This document shows positions 1 to 8,095 of a stretch of DNA of 36,741 nucleotides, piece after piece. Numbering within the stretch: the first letter of the stretch is position 1; every line of letters starts with the position of its first letter. The DNA comes from Lachnospiraceae bacterium (GTDB taxonomy: Bacteria; Bacillota; Clostridia; Lachnospirales; Lachnospiraceae). Location: positions 1-36,741 of the forward strand of contig JAEEIN010000158.1 of the NCBI GenBank assembly GCA_016281385.1, written 5' to 3'. The notes under the pieces were generated by a model. The model ran no database searches and was not told where the DNA came from. It saw nothing but the letters and a program-made list of their open reading frames with translations. The translations under genes were made by a program, and so were the position numbers.

Positions 1-702
<702 letters not shown>

Positions 703-714
703 AGGAGGCTGTCT

Positions 715-1116
715 ATGGCGACATTTCCGATACGTATAGGTACACCTGACGGCCTTTTGTTCGAAGGCGAAGTCGAGCGTGTTAAATGCCGCGGCATCAC
801 AGGTGACCTTGCCATTTTGGCCGGCCATACGAATTACTGCACTGCACTGGGCATGGGAGAGGCCTACATAGTCCTTCCCGACGGCACCAGAAGAACTGCT
901 GCCTGCATCGGCGGAATGCTGTCCGTGATGGACGGTTCCTGTCATCTGCTCGCAACCACATGGGAGTGGGCCGAGGACATCGACGCAGAGCGTGCACAGC
1001 GTGCAAAAGAGCGTGCGGAGCAGAAGATCGCACAGGGTAACCTTGACGACAAGGAGTTAAGGATTGCCGAAGCAAAGCTTGGCCGTGCTCTTGTAAGATT
1101 AAGTGTAAAAGGATAA
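715..1116 (+). CDS. atpC: F1F0 ATP synthase subunit epsilon
   Basis: This 133-residue protein is the central-stalk epsilon subunit, which couples the rotor to the F1 head and in many bacteria inhibits ATP hydrolysis. The N-terminal beta-sandwich begins ATFPIRIGTPDGLLFEGEVERV and carries the typical GDLAILAGHTNY segment. The C-terminal part (residues about 85-130) is a charged two-helix hairpin rich in Glu, Arg and Ala (DIDAERAQRAKERAEQK). Length is normal for the family. The start ATG is preceded by AAAGGAGG. It is the last gene of the operon, and a hairpin terminator follows 12 bases after the stop. Confidence 0.96.
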   Translation: MATFPIRIGTPDGLLFEGEVERVKCRGITGDLAILAGHTNYCTALGMGEAYIVLPDGTRRTAACIGGMLSVMDGSCHLLATTWEWAEDIDAERAQRAKERAEQKIAQGNLDDKELRIAEAKLGRALVRLSVKG

Positions 1117-1128
1117 ATAAAAATGTTA

Positions 1129-1157
1129 AAAACCCCGAGAGTCATTCCCGGGGTTTT
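1129..1157 (+). terminator. Intrinsic terminator of the atp operon
   Basis: A 9-bp perfect stem (AAAACCCCG at 1129-1137 pairing with CGGGGTTTT at 1149-1157) ends in a short T run. It lies directly after atpC and before the next gene's start, so it separates the ATP synthase operon from the sugar kinase gene. Its A-rich left arm may let it work on both strands. Confidence 0.8.
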
Positions 1158-1176
1158 GGACTATTGTGGGGTAAAA

Positions 1177-2082
1177 ATGAAAGTTTTCACGGTGACATTG
1201 AATACGGCCCTTGATGTTGTGGTAAGGGAAGACGATTACAAAGAAAGCAGACTGAAAAAGGCAATAAGGATACCTGCGGGCAAAGGTATCAACGTTTCCA
1301 GAGCCTTAAAAAGTAACGGGATCCCCTCCACCGCCATCGCACTGGTGGGTGAATCCGAGGAGGAATTGTTTTCCTCCGTGGCGGATGATCTTATCTCTCT
1401 TCATCTCATTCCCGTTAAAGGAAAAACAAGGTCAAACATAACGCTTTCTTTTTGCGAAGACGGTAAAGAACACCATACAAGGACGAAGGGCTACAAAGCA
1501 GGAGAAAAAGAACTTGACGCGGTGAGGGATTATCTCTCGGAAAACGTATGCGAAGGAGACTGGGTGATCTTTTCGGGAAGCCTTCCCGAAGGAATGCCTG
1601 CGGATGCCTATGCTTCACTTATAAAGCTCTGCAAACTGAGGGATGCCTACACTCTTCTCGATTCGTCAAAGCTTGCGCTGCTGCGGGGGATCACCGCGGG
1701 ACCCTTTGCCATTAAACCCAACCGTGAGGAGCTTGAAGATATCCTTTCCGCAAAGTTCCCACGGGATGAAGAGATACTTGAATATTTACGGAAACTTTCG
1801 GATAATTACGGTATAAAGATAATCCTTACGACTCTCTCCGAAGAGGGAGCCATTCTGTATTCGAGAGATCGTGACACGGTGATAAGGCTGGATGCTTACA
1901 AGCCCAAAGAAGCCGTGGTTTCCAGTGTGGGCTGCGGAGACTCCGCAGTTGCGGGACTGGTATACGGTTTTCTCAATTACTTGTCCTTCGAGGAATGCCT
2001 GAAGGAATCCATGCTGTTTGCAAACGCAAATCTTTACACACCCGTTCCGGGTGAACTTAAATGGGGAAAAAAGGAATCATGA
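1177..2082 (+). CDS. 1-phosphofructokinase-type PfkB family sugar kinase
   Basis: A 301-residue ribokinase/PfkB-family kinase, closest in style to FruK and LacC, which phosphorylate fructose-1-phosphate or tagatose-6-phosphate with ATP. Visible motifs are the N-terminal FTVTLNTALDVVV, the substrate-binding GKGINVSRALKSNG (PfkB signature 1 region), FSGSLPEG, KPNREEL and the C-terminal VGCGDSAVAGLVYG, which holds the anion hole and catalytic Asp (GCGD rather than the common GAGD). The frame is open further upstream to 1123, but that stretch crosses the atp terminator. The ATG at 1177, where the conserved MKVFTVTLN starts, is therefore preferred. No fructose PTS gene is adjacent, so the substrate is uncertain. 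The stop overlaps the next start by ATGA, implying translational coupling. Confidence 0.85.
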   Translation: MKVFTVTLNTALDVVVREDDYKESRLKKAIRIPAGKGINVSRALKSNGIPSTAIALVGESEEELFSSVADDLISLHLIPVKGKTRSNITLSFCEDGKEHHTRTKGYKAGEKELDAVRDYLSENVCEGDWVIFSGSLPEGMPADAYASLIKLCKLRDAYTLLDSSKLALLRGITAGPFAIKPNREELEDILSAKFPRDEEILEYLRKLSDNYGIKIILTTLSEEGAILYSRDRDTVIRLDAYKPKEAVVSSVGCGDSAVAGLVYGFLNYLSFEECLKESMLFANANLYTPVPGELKWGKKES

Positions 2083-3125
2083 AACTTCTGATCAGGGCGG
2101 ATGCCAACAAAAAAGTGGCAATGGGCCATGTAATGCGCTGTCTTTCCGTTGCGGATGCATTCAGAAGCCCGGATGCGGACGTTATCTTTGTGTGTGCATC
2201 ATCGGATGCCAGGAAGATGATAACGGAAAGAGGCTACGAGTGCATAGTGATGCACACGGACTTTTCAAAAACCATGAATGAGCTTGACAAACTCGTATCC
2301 ATAATCCGGAGCACGGAAGCCGACATGGTGCTCTGTGACGGATATTATTTTTCCACACCTTATTTCGAACGTCTAAAGAAGCATGTCAGTGTGGCATATA
2401 TGGATGACTACGGCAAGGATCCTTATCCCGTGGATGTCCTTATAAACTACAACATATACGGTGACGGCATCGACTATGAGCGTCTGTATCTTGACGCAGG
2501 TATTCCGATGCCGAAGATGCTGATCGGGCCGGAATATGCTCCCTTAAGAAGGGCATTTCTTGATGCGGAGCCCATAAAGATAAAGAAAAAGGGAGTCTTT
2601 AACATCCTTGTTTCCACGGGGGGAGCCGATCCCTGCGGTATCGCCAAGGTCATCTGCGAACGGTTCCTTTCCGATACGGTGGGTGAGTCGAAATTGGGAG
2701 TTTTGATCGGACCTTTCTCACCGGACCTTGAGAAGATAAAGAAACTTGCCGCAGGAAGTGACGGAAGCATTGTTGTGCATCAGAACATAATAGACATGCC
2801 CACCTTCCTAAGCGGTTTTGATATAGCACTCAGCGCTGCGGGAAGCACTACTTACGAGCTTTGCCGCATGGGAATACCCACCTGTCTGTTTTCTTCTGCG
2901 GACAATCAGAACATGATAAATCAGACCTTCAGTGACAGGGATATCTGTGCCAGCGCCGGAAATGCGGACAGAGGCCGCGATGCCGTTGTAGACAGGCTTA
3001 TTGAGTTTGCGGACAAATGCATTCATTCTTATGAATTAAGAAGCAAAATGGCTGAAAGGATGAGGAGCACGGTGGATGCTCTGGGAGCCGCCAGGATCGC
3101 AAAAGAGATGATGAATGTTCTTTAA
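2079..3125 (+). CDS. PseG/SpsG-like UDP-sugar hydrolase (nucleotide-sugar hydrolase, orphan)
   Basis: A 348-residue GT-B-like protein that resembles PseG. PseG removes UDP from UDP-2,4-diacetamido-2,4,6-trideoxy-beta-L-altrose in pseudaminic acid synthesis. The N-terminus RADANKKVAMGHVMRCL matches the family's nucleotide-sugar motif, and the His is residue 17, the same number as the catalytic His described for Campylobacter PseG. Later family features include YMDDYG, LVSTGGADP and the C-terminal SAAGSTTYELCRMGIPT, which in relatives binds the uridine. The start chosen overlaps the kinase stop (ATGA); an upstream ATG at 2061 would add six residues. No other pse or leg gene is nearby, so the actual sugar substrate is unknown. 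It may act in surface or flagellin glycan synthesis. Confidence 0.8.
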   Translation: MKLLIRADANKKVAMGHVMRCLSVADAFRSPDADVIFVCASSDARKMITERGYECIVMHTDFSKTMNELDKLVSIIRSTEADMVLCDGYYFSTPYFERLKKHVSVAYMDDYGKDPYPVDVLINYNIYGDGIDYERLYLDAGIPMPKMLIGPEYAPLRRAFLDAEPIKIKKKGVFNILVSTGGADPCGIAKVICERFLSDTVGESKLGVLIGPFSPDLEKIKKLAAGSDGSIVVHQNIIDMPTFLSGFDIALSAAGSTTYELCRMGIPTCLFSSADNQNMINQTFSDRDICASAGNADRGRDAVVDRLIEFADKCIHSYELRSKMAERMRSTVDALGAARIAKEMMNVL

Positions 3126-3144
3126 TGGGAATGCTCACAGTCCC

Positions 3145-3172
3145 TTGACTTTGAAGATACATAAACTACAAT
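3145..3172 (+). promoter_or_regulatory. Putative sigma-A promoter for mscL
   Basis: TTGACT at 3145-3150 and TACAAT at 3167-3172 are separated by 16 bases, about 45 bases before the mscL start. No terminator is obvious after the preceding gene, so some read-through is possible. Confidence 0.6.
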
Positions 3173-3215
3173 GAATCTGTAGGATATTTTTATTGCACCG
3201 GGAGGAGGAAGGTAC

Positions 3216-3650
3216 ATGAAAAAGACATTTGAAGATTTCAAGAAATTTATCGCAAGAGGAAACGTCATTGACATGGCAGTCGGTGTTATCATCGGCGGAG
3301 CTTTCGGTAAGATCGTTACCAGCCTTGTAAACGACATTCTGATGCCCCTTTTGGGTATCATCACCGGCGGAGCTGATTTCAGCACGAAGAAGATTGTTTT
3401 AAGCCCCGCTGAAATCGACGCCGCAGGCAACGTCATCAAAGAAGAAGGCGCCATACTTTACGGAAGCTTCATTCAGAATATAATCGATTTCCTTCTTATC
3501 GCGCTTTGCATCTTCTTTATCACAAAGGCCATCACAAAGGCATCCGAAAAGCTTAAGAAGAAGGAAGAAGAAAAGCCCGAAGAGAAGAAGCCCACAAGCG
3601 AAGAGCTTCTTACGGAGATAAGGGATCTTTTAAAGGAAAAGAAGGACTGA
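3216..3650 (+). CDS. mscL: Large-conductance mechanosensitive channel MscL
   Basis: A 144-residue inner-membrane protein that opens under membrane tension and releases solutes during hypo-osmotic shock. The N-terminal amphipathic helix FEDFKKFIARGNVIDMAVGV and the first membrane helix AVGVIIGGAFGKIVTSLVND are textbook MscL, with the glycine-rich gate. A periplasmic-side loop (residues about 50-80) is followed by a second membrane helix (IIDFLLIALCIFFITKAI). A charged Lys/Glu cytoplasmic tail ends in the helix SEELLTEIRDLLKEK. The ribosome binding site GGAGGAAGG lies just upstream of the ATG. Length fits the family. The next gene starts 21 bases downstream. Confidence 0.97.
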   Translation: MKKTFEDFKKFIARGNVIDMAVGVIIGGAFGKIVTSLVNDILMPLLGIITGGADFSTKKIVLSPAEIDAAGNVIKEEGAILYGSFIQNIIDFLLIALCIFFITKAITKASEKLKKKEEEKPEEKKPTSEELLTEIRDLLKEKKD

Positions 3651-3671
3651 TCCTTAAAAGGATGATCTGAT

Positions 3672-5129
3672 ATGTATTTTAATTCCTACTATTTTGTTCT
3701 TTACTATCTGCCGGTATTGCTGGTGGGATATTATATACTGGGAAAACATTATAAACCGGCAGTCGCGCATATGTGGCTGCTGGCTTTTTCCGTTATATTT
3801 TGCCTCTCTCACGGAGCCTGGCAGACGCTGATCCTTGCAGCGGATATAGCTGCAAACTATTTCATTTCCCGCGGTATTTCACAAAAGTCCGGAAAAAATG
3901 ACAAGGTTCGCAAACTGCTTCTTGTTACTGCGATCCTTTTTAATATCGGTGTTCTTTTTGCCTTCAAATATCTCGGTTTCTTTGCCTCTGTTCTGGATAT
4001 GTTCACAAAGAAGGGGTATTCCGTTACGATCCTCATCATGCCGCTTGGACTTAGCTATCTTGCCTTCAGGATGATAGGCTATGTGGCGGATGTTTATAAA
4101 GGAGAGCAGGAAGTGCCGTCATTTGGGGATTTTCTGCTTTATGCCTTCTATTTTCCCATGATCGTTCAGGGTCCCATCACTTCCTCCGAACTGTTTTTGA
4201 ATGCTCTCAAAGATGAGAACCATGTAAAGTTTAACAGCGACAGATTTGCGAAAGGTCTTTATCTGTTTGCAATGGGTTTGCTAAAGAAGATGCTTATTGC
4301 CGATACCCTGGCAAAGTCGGTTACATGGGGATTTGAAAATGCGGGAAGGATAACCTCTGCGGATACGATACTGGTGATCATCGCCTACACATCCCAGCTG
4401 TATTTTGATTTTTCGGGATACTGCGATATGGCAAACGGAATATCCGAAATGTTTGGAATAACACTGCCGCTTAACTTTGATTCACCGTATAAATCAAAGT
4501 CCCTGAGTGAAGAGTGGCGAAGATGGCACATAACTCTCGGAGATTTCCTCAGAAAATATATTTATATTCCTCTCGGAGGCAGCAAAAAAGGCACTGTAAG
4601 GACTTATATAAATATTGTGCTTGTTTTTACCATAAGCGGTTTCTGGCACGGCGCTGACTTTACATACATCCTATGGGGACTGGCAAGCGGTGTCATACAG
4701 TGTTTTGAGAGGGCCTTTGATAAAGGCCTTTCAAAGATAAACGGTGTTATACGGTGTATCGGTACCTACATTCTTTGGAATATCACCGTTCTGATCTTCA
4801 GGTCGGAAAGCCTGCCCCAGTTTTGGTATCTGTTTTCCGGAATCTTTATCAGACACGATTTCTCGGTAACACATGAACTTCTGCAGACTGCAACGACCTT
4901 TGAGATAGACTATCTGGAAGAACATATGGGAGCATTGGGGGAACATTTGTCCCTTCTTCATCTTCCCGTATTTCTGCTGATCTCTCTTATTATCATTTTC
5001 GGAATGAAAAATCTGTATGAAAAAGAATTTAAGCCCGGGGTGTTTAAGGCAGTATTTGTTGCCTTATCACTTTTCTGGTGCATTTTATCCATGGGCGGAA
5101 TGACCACATTCCTTTATGCGGTTTATTAA
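3672..5129 (+). CDS. MBOAT family membrane-bound O-acyltransferase (AlgI/DltB-like)
   Basis: A 485-residue polytopic membrane protein with many hydrophobic helices. It is related to AlgI and DltB, which pass acyl groups (acetyl or D-alanyl) across the membrane onto extracellular polymers. Diagnostic MBOAT features are the segment LSEEWRRWHITLGDFLRKYIY followed by IPLGGSKKG, and the invariant active-site His (about residue 326) in ISGFWHGADFTYILWG. The membrane-embedded DFSGYCDMANG is also typical. The gene is followed after 9 bases by a membrane-anchored SGNH-like protein, the usual partner that completes transfer to the final acceptor. The acceptor here, whether a wall or surface glycan, cannot be read from the sequence. 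No dltA or dltC gene is nearby, so acetylation is more likely than D-alanylation. Confidence 0.9.
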   Translation: MYFNSYYFVLYYLPVLLVGYYILGKHYKPAVAHMWLLAFSVIFCLSHGAWQTLILAADIAANYFISRGISQKSGKNDKVRKLLLVTAILFNIGVLFAFKYLGFFASVLDMFTKKGYSVTILIMPLGLSYLAFRMIGYVADVYKGEQEVPSFGDFLLYAFYFPMIVQGPITSSELFLNALKDENHVKFNSDRFAKGLYLFAMGLLKKMLIADTLAKSVTWGFENAGRITSADTILVIIAYTSQLYFDFSGYCDMANGISEMFGITLPLNFDSPYKSKSLSEEWRRWHITLGDFLRKYIYIPLGGSKKGTVRTYINIVLVFTISGFWHGADFTYILWGLASGVIQCFERAFDKGLSKINGVIRCIGTYILWNITVLIFRSESLPQFWYLFSGIFIRHDFSVTHELLQTATTFEIDYLEEHMGALGEHLSLLHLPVFLLISLIIIFGMKNLYEKEFKPGVFKAVFVALSLFWCILSMGGMTTFLYAVY

Positions 5130-5138
5130 GGAGAATAG

Positions 5139-6200
5139 ATGGAAAGCAAAGCTTTTAACAAGACGGTACTTCTGATCCTCGGAAGCCTCATTCTTATAAC
5201 GACGGTATTTATGGTCGTCATCGATCCCTATTTTCATTATCATACGGGACTTTCGGGTCTGGGATATCCGATGCAGAAGGAGTTTTACCAAAACGCAGGG
5301 GTTGCAAGGAATTATAAGTACGACATTCTCATAGCGGGTGATTCGGAAACACAGAATATAAAAACAAGCAAGGTCGAATCGCTCTGGGGAGGTACTGCGG
5401 TCAAACTTCCGAATCCGGGGGCACCCTTTAACGAAACGGATATGGTGGTGCGCACAGCCCTCAAAAAGAATCCGGATCTTAAGCTGGTCATAAGACCTCT
5501 GGACGGCTACTATATCCCCACGGACCCATACACCATGAGATACGCCGGCTACGACCTGTATCTGTATGATGACAATTTATTTAACGATGTCAGATATGTT
5601 CTGGAAAAAGAAACCATCGTCGATGCCATTACGGTCCTGACTTATACAAGGGCAGGGAAAAGCACCATCAGCTTTGATGAATATTCAAATGTGGAAGCAA
5701 GCGAGATCTACGGCAATTACGACAATCTGCGGATCATGCTTGAAGAGACGGTGGATTACGGTTTTGGCGAGCCGGAAGAAGTGATATATGAGCGGGCAAA
5801 AACAAATGTCTGTGAGAACATAAAGAAAACGGCTCTCGAGTATCCTGACGTGGAATTCATCTATTTTATGCCCCCTTACAGTGCGGCTTACTGGAAACGG
5901 CTTCAAAATTCCGGGCTTACTGAAGTGGCCTTAAACTGCGAAAGGATCGCCCTTGAGGAAATTGCGGGGGTTGGGAATATCAGCGTGTTTTCCTTTGAAG
6001 ACCTGTATGAAGTTACAAACGACTGGCATCATTATTCCGATTCGATCCATTTTGACGGAGGAGTGGATGATGCGATGTTTGAACTCATATATAAAGGCGA
6101 ACACGAGATAAAGGCCGAAGATATAGATGATTATATCTTACGGCTGAAGGATCATTATGCCGGATTTGACTACGATTCCTTGTTTTTGTCGGAAGACTGA
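5139..6200 (+). CDS. Membrane-anchored SGNH hydrolase-like protein, MBOAT partner (AlgJ/DltD-like)
   Basis: A 353-residue protein with one N-terminal membrane anchor (about residues 8-28, rich in Leu, Ile and Val) and an extracellular domain. It carries an SGNH-type Ser motif, AGDSETQ (GDS at residues 67-69), and near the C-terminus a D-S-I-H motif (Asp301, His304). These would supply the Ser-His-Asp triad seen in AlgJ, AlgX, PatB and DltD-type transferases. It lies 9 bases after the MBOAT gene behind an AAGGAG ribosome binding site. The likely role is to accept acyl groups delivered by the MBOAT protein and place them on a surface polymer. The family assignment rests on motifs and context; the substrate is unknown. 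Confidence 0.72.
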   Translation: MESKAFNKTVLLILGSLILITTVFMVVIDPYFHYHTGLSGLGYPMQKEFYQNAGVARNYKYDILIAGDSETQNIKTSKVESLWGGTAVKLPNPGAPFNETDMVVRTALKKNPDLKLVIRPLDGYYIPTDPYTMRYAGYDLYLYDDNLFNDVRYVLEKETIVDAITVLTYTRAGKSTISFDEYSNVEASEIYGNYDNLRIMLEETVDYGFGEPEEVIYERAKTNVCENIKKTALEYPDVEFIYFMPPYSAAYWKRLQNSGLTEVALNCERIALEEIAGVGNISVFSFEDLYEVTNDWHHYSDSIHFDGGVDDAMFELIYKGEHEIKAEDIDDYILRLKDHYAGFDYDSLFLSED

Positions 6201-6234
6201 TATGAATATTTGCATTGTTTTATGAGAAAGGGGC

Positions 6235-6262
6235 TACACATCGGGGCTTTTCGTTGTATAAT
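6235..6262 (+). promoter_or_regulatory. Putative promoter of the PAS-GGDEF gene
   Basis: A perfect TATAAT at 6257-6262 has a weak -35 (TACACA, 6235-6240) 16 bases upstream. It sits 31 bases before the start codon, in the 93-base gap after the SGNH gene. Confidence 0.45.
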
Positions 6263-6293
6263 TGTCTGTGGGGTATAGACGGAGAATCAAACC

Positions 6294-7751
6294 ATGAAAA
6301 TGACGGAGGGTCTGTTCGACAATATAATTAACACCGCGCAGGACTGCGTGTTCTGGAAGGATAAAGAACGCCGTTTCGTAGGCGTAAATCAGGCTTTTCT
6401 GGATTTTTACGGCTTTGAGTCCGCGGATGTTCTCATAGGAAAAACCGACGAGGATATGGGCTGGCACAGCGATCCGGAACCTTACATGCAGGATGAGATC
6501 AGAGTGCTCGAGGGACACAGTACTTACAAAGTCCAGGGCAAGTGCTATATCCGCGGTGAGGAAAGAGATATCATCGCTTCGAAACGTCCTATTTACGAAG
6601 GTGATAAGATAGTGGGGCTTGTAGGAAGCTTTGTTGACATCACGGAGGTCCTTAAGAGGAACAACGCTTCCGACAGAAAGCAGCGTCTTTATACGAGGGA
6701 GGAGCTTTGCAGATATCACTACTTTGACACGCTTCTTAACGAGTATTCCGCGGATGAGATACTGGATCCCCTTACGGGACTGATATCCAGAGGTTTTTTT
6801 CTTGATCTTGCCAAATCTCTCATAGCTGAAGGCACGCCTTTTTCTTTTTCCATAATCGATCTTGATAACTTTAAATACATAAACGACACCTACGGACATC
6901 ACACAGGCGATGAAGTGCTGGCGGATATGGCGAAGGGTATTGCCGACTATGTCAGGGGCTTCGGTCTTGCGGGCAGGTTTGGAGGAGATGAACTTCTTCT
7001 TATCAATTTCCGCGACCTTGACTATATAGCCAAAGAAGATTTTTTTGAAAAGGCCTACGGTGAGGAAGCCGTCCTTCGGAAAAGAATGCAGATCGACGAC
7101 CACGTCCTTTATATAACCGCTACTACGGGCTGTGCTACTTTCCCGGCGGATGCGGACAATTATGACACTCTTTTTTCCTATATAGACAAGACACTTTACA
7201 GGGGAAAAACAAAGGGCAGGAACTGCTATACCGTTTACTCGGAGGCCCTTCACAAGAATCTGGACATGCAGAAGCTTGCGAGGCAGGATCTGTATACGAA
7301 CATGAGCAGCGTTATCGGCTGCCTGGGAGATGCCATAGGCTTCAGGGACAGAGCTATTTCCATAGAGAACATCGTCCTGAAGGAACTGAACATAACCGAG
7401 ATGCTCTACTGCGGCAAAGGGATGAAATTACGATCCACCATAGATATGGATTTCTGCGAGGATATCAGCGATATCGAGGATGTCATGGGAGACGACGAAG
7501 TTCTTGCGGAGACCGATTGCGAATTGTTAAAGGAAAAGTGTCCGCGCTTTTACGAAGCCATAAGAAAGAAGGATGCGTACTCCGTACTTGCTGCAAAGAT
7601 CGGTCTTAACAGAGAGACGGACGGATATCTTGTTTTTATAAATGCGGGAACGCAGCATGTGTGGAAACAGGATGAGATAGGACTTCTTTATTTTGCGGCC
7701 AAATCCCTTGCGGGATATTTAAGGCTCAACGATGAGAAGATTCCGGAGTAG
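6294..7751 (+). CDS. PAS-GGDEF diguanylate cyclase-like signalling protein with GAF-like C-terminus
   Basis: A 485-residue soluble protein. Residues about 5-118 form a PAS sensor domain (DCVFWKDKERRFVGVNQAFLDFYG ending in FVDITEV, given here as two pieces of one domain). Residues about 157-305 form a GGDEF domain beginning DPLTGLISR, with the metal and nucleotide segment DLDNFKYINDTYGHHTGDE and the signature RFGGDELLL (GGDEL at 230-234). The last position of the signature is Leu instead of Phe. I see no RxxD inhibitory site before it. Residues about 310-485 look GAF-like. If active, it would make cyclic di-GMP in response to a ligand or redox cue. The Leu substitution leaves activity open. 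The start ATG has GGAG upstream. Confidence 0.88.
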   Translation: MKMTEGLFDNIINTAQDCVFWKDKERRFVGVNQAFLDFYGFESADVLIGKTDEDMGWHSDPEPYMQDEIRVLEGHSTYKVQGKCYIRGEERDIIASKRPIYEGDKIVGLVGSFVDITEVLKRNNASDRKQRLYTREELCRYHYFDTLLNEYSADEILDPLTGLISRGFFLDLAKSLIAEGTPFSFSIIDLDNFKYINDTYGHHTGDEVLADMAKGIADYVRGFGLAGRFGGDELLLINFRDLDYIAKEDFFEKAYGEEAVLRKRMQIDDHVLYITATTGCATFPADADNYDTLFSYIDKTLYRGKTKGRNCYTVYSEALHKNLDMQKLARQDLYTNMSSVIGCLGDAIGFRDRAISIENIVLKELNITEMLYCGKGMKLRSTIDMDFCEDISDIEDVMGDDEVLAETDCELLKEKCPRFYEAIRKKDAYSVLAAKIGLNRETDGYLVFINAGTQHVWKQDEIGLLYFAAKSLAGYLRLNDEKIPE

Positions 7752-7758
7752 TTTTCCC

Positions 7759-7788
7759 TTGACATATGGGTAAATGCGACAATATAAT
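7759..7788 (+). promoter_or_regulatory. Consensus sigma-A promoter for the ileS T-box leader
   Basis: A perfect TTGACA (7759-7764) and a perfect TATAAT (7783-7788) are separated by 18 bases. The -35 lies only a few bases after the stop of the PAS-GGDEF gene. Transcription would start near 7795, giving a leader of about 300 bases before ileS. Confidence 0.85.
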
Positions 7789-7795
7789 ACGATAA

Positions 7796-8073
7796 CGGAA
7801 TGTAAAGATTCCGAAAACATCATTAAAAGCAATGACGAAGACAGTACCTTAGGGATAAAAGGTTCAGCGAGTCGGGGACGGTGCAAGCCCGATGCGAGTA
7901 GTCCGTAGGGGAAGATCACTTCCGAGCTTCGGTCCAAAAGGCAATGCCGAGTAGATACCGACGGATTCCCACCGTCAAAGGGGAAGAGTATAAACCGAAA
8001 GGGAGTACTTCTAAAAAGGTGGTATAACGAGCATATTCAGGAACTCGTCCTTTTTAGGAAGAGTTCCTTTTTC
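7796..8073 (+). promoter_or_regulatory. T-box riboswitch (isoleucine, controls ileS)
   Basis: This untranslated leader fills the 344-base gap before ileS. At its 3' end two mutually exclusive folds can be drawn. The antiterminator pairs CTAAAAAGG (8011-8019) with CCTTTTTAG (8049-8057) and ACGAG (8027-8031) with CTCGT (8044-8048). This leaves a 7-base bulge TGGTATA (8020-8026), whose UGGU would pair with the ACCA end of uncharged tRNA-Ile. The terminator pairs AGGAACTC (8039-8046) with GAGTTCCT (8061-8068), followed by a T run. The Stem I region (about 7860-7935) contains ATC at 7915-7917 followed by A, a plausible isoleucine specifier codon. Uncharged tRNA-Ile would favour read-through into ileS. 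Confidence 0.92.
8039..8072 (+). terminator. T-box regulated terminator
   Basis: An 8-bp stem, AGGAACTC/GAGTTCCT, is followed by TTTTT. Its left arm overlaps the antiterminator helix, so the two structures compete. Confidence 0.85.
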
Positions 8074-8095
8074 ATTTGTTTTATGGAGGTGCAGA

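Noticed and set aside
1123-1176. Upstream extension of the PfkB-type kinase
   Set aside because: This segment crosses the atp operon terminator and has no family similarity. The conserved N-terminus begins at 1177.
6223-6252. Possible terminator GGGGCT...GGGGCTTTT before the PAS-GGDEF gene
   Set aside because: The two copies of GGGGCT are direct, not inverted, repeats and cannot pair as a stem.
6234-7253. Long (339-codon) minus-strand open frame across the PAS-GGDEF gene
   Set aside because: The plus-strand frame has clear PAS and GGDEF motifs, and the minus-strand product has no recognisable domain. It is an antisense shadow.
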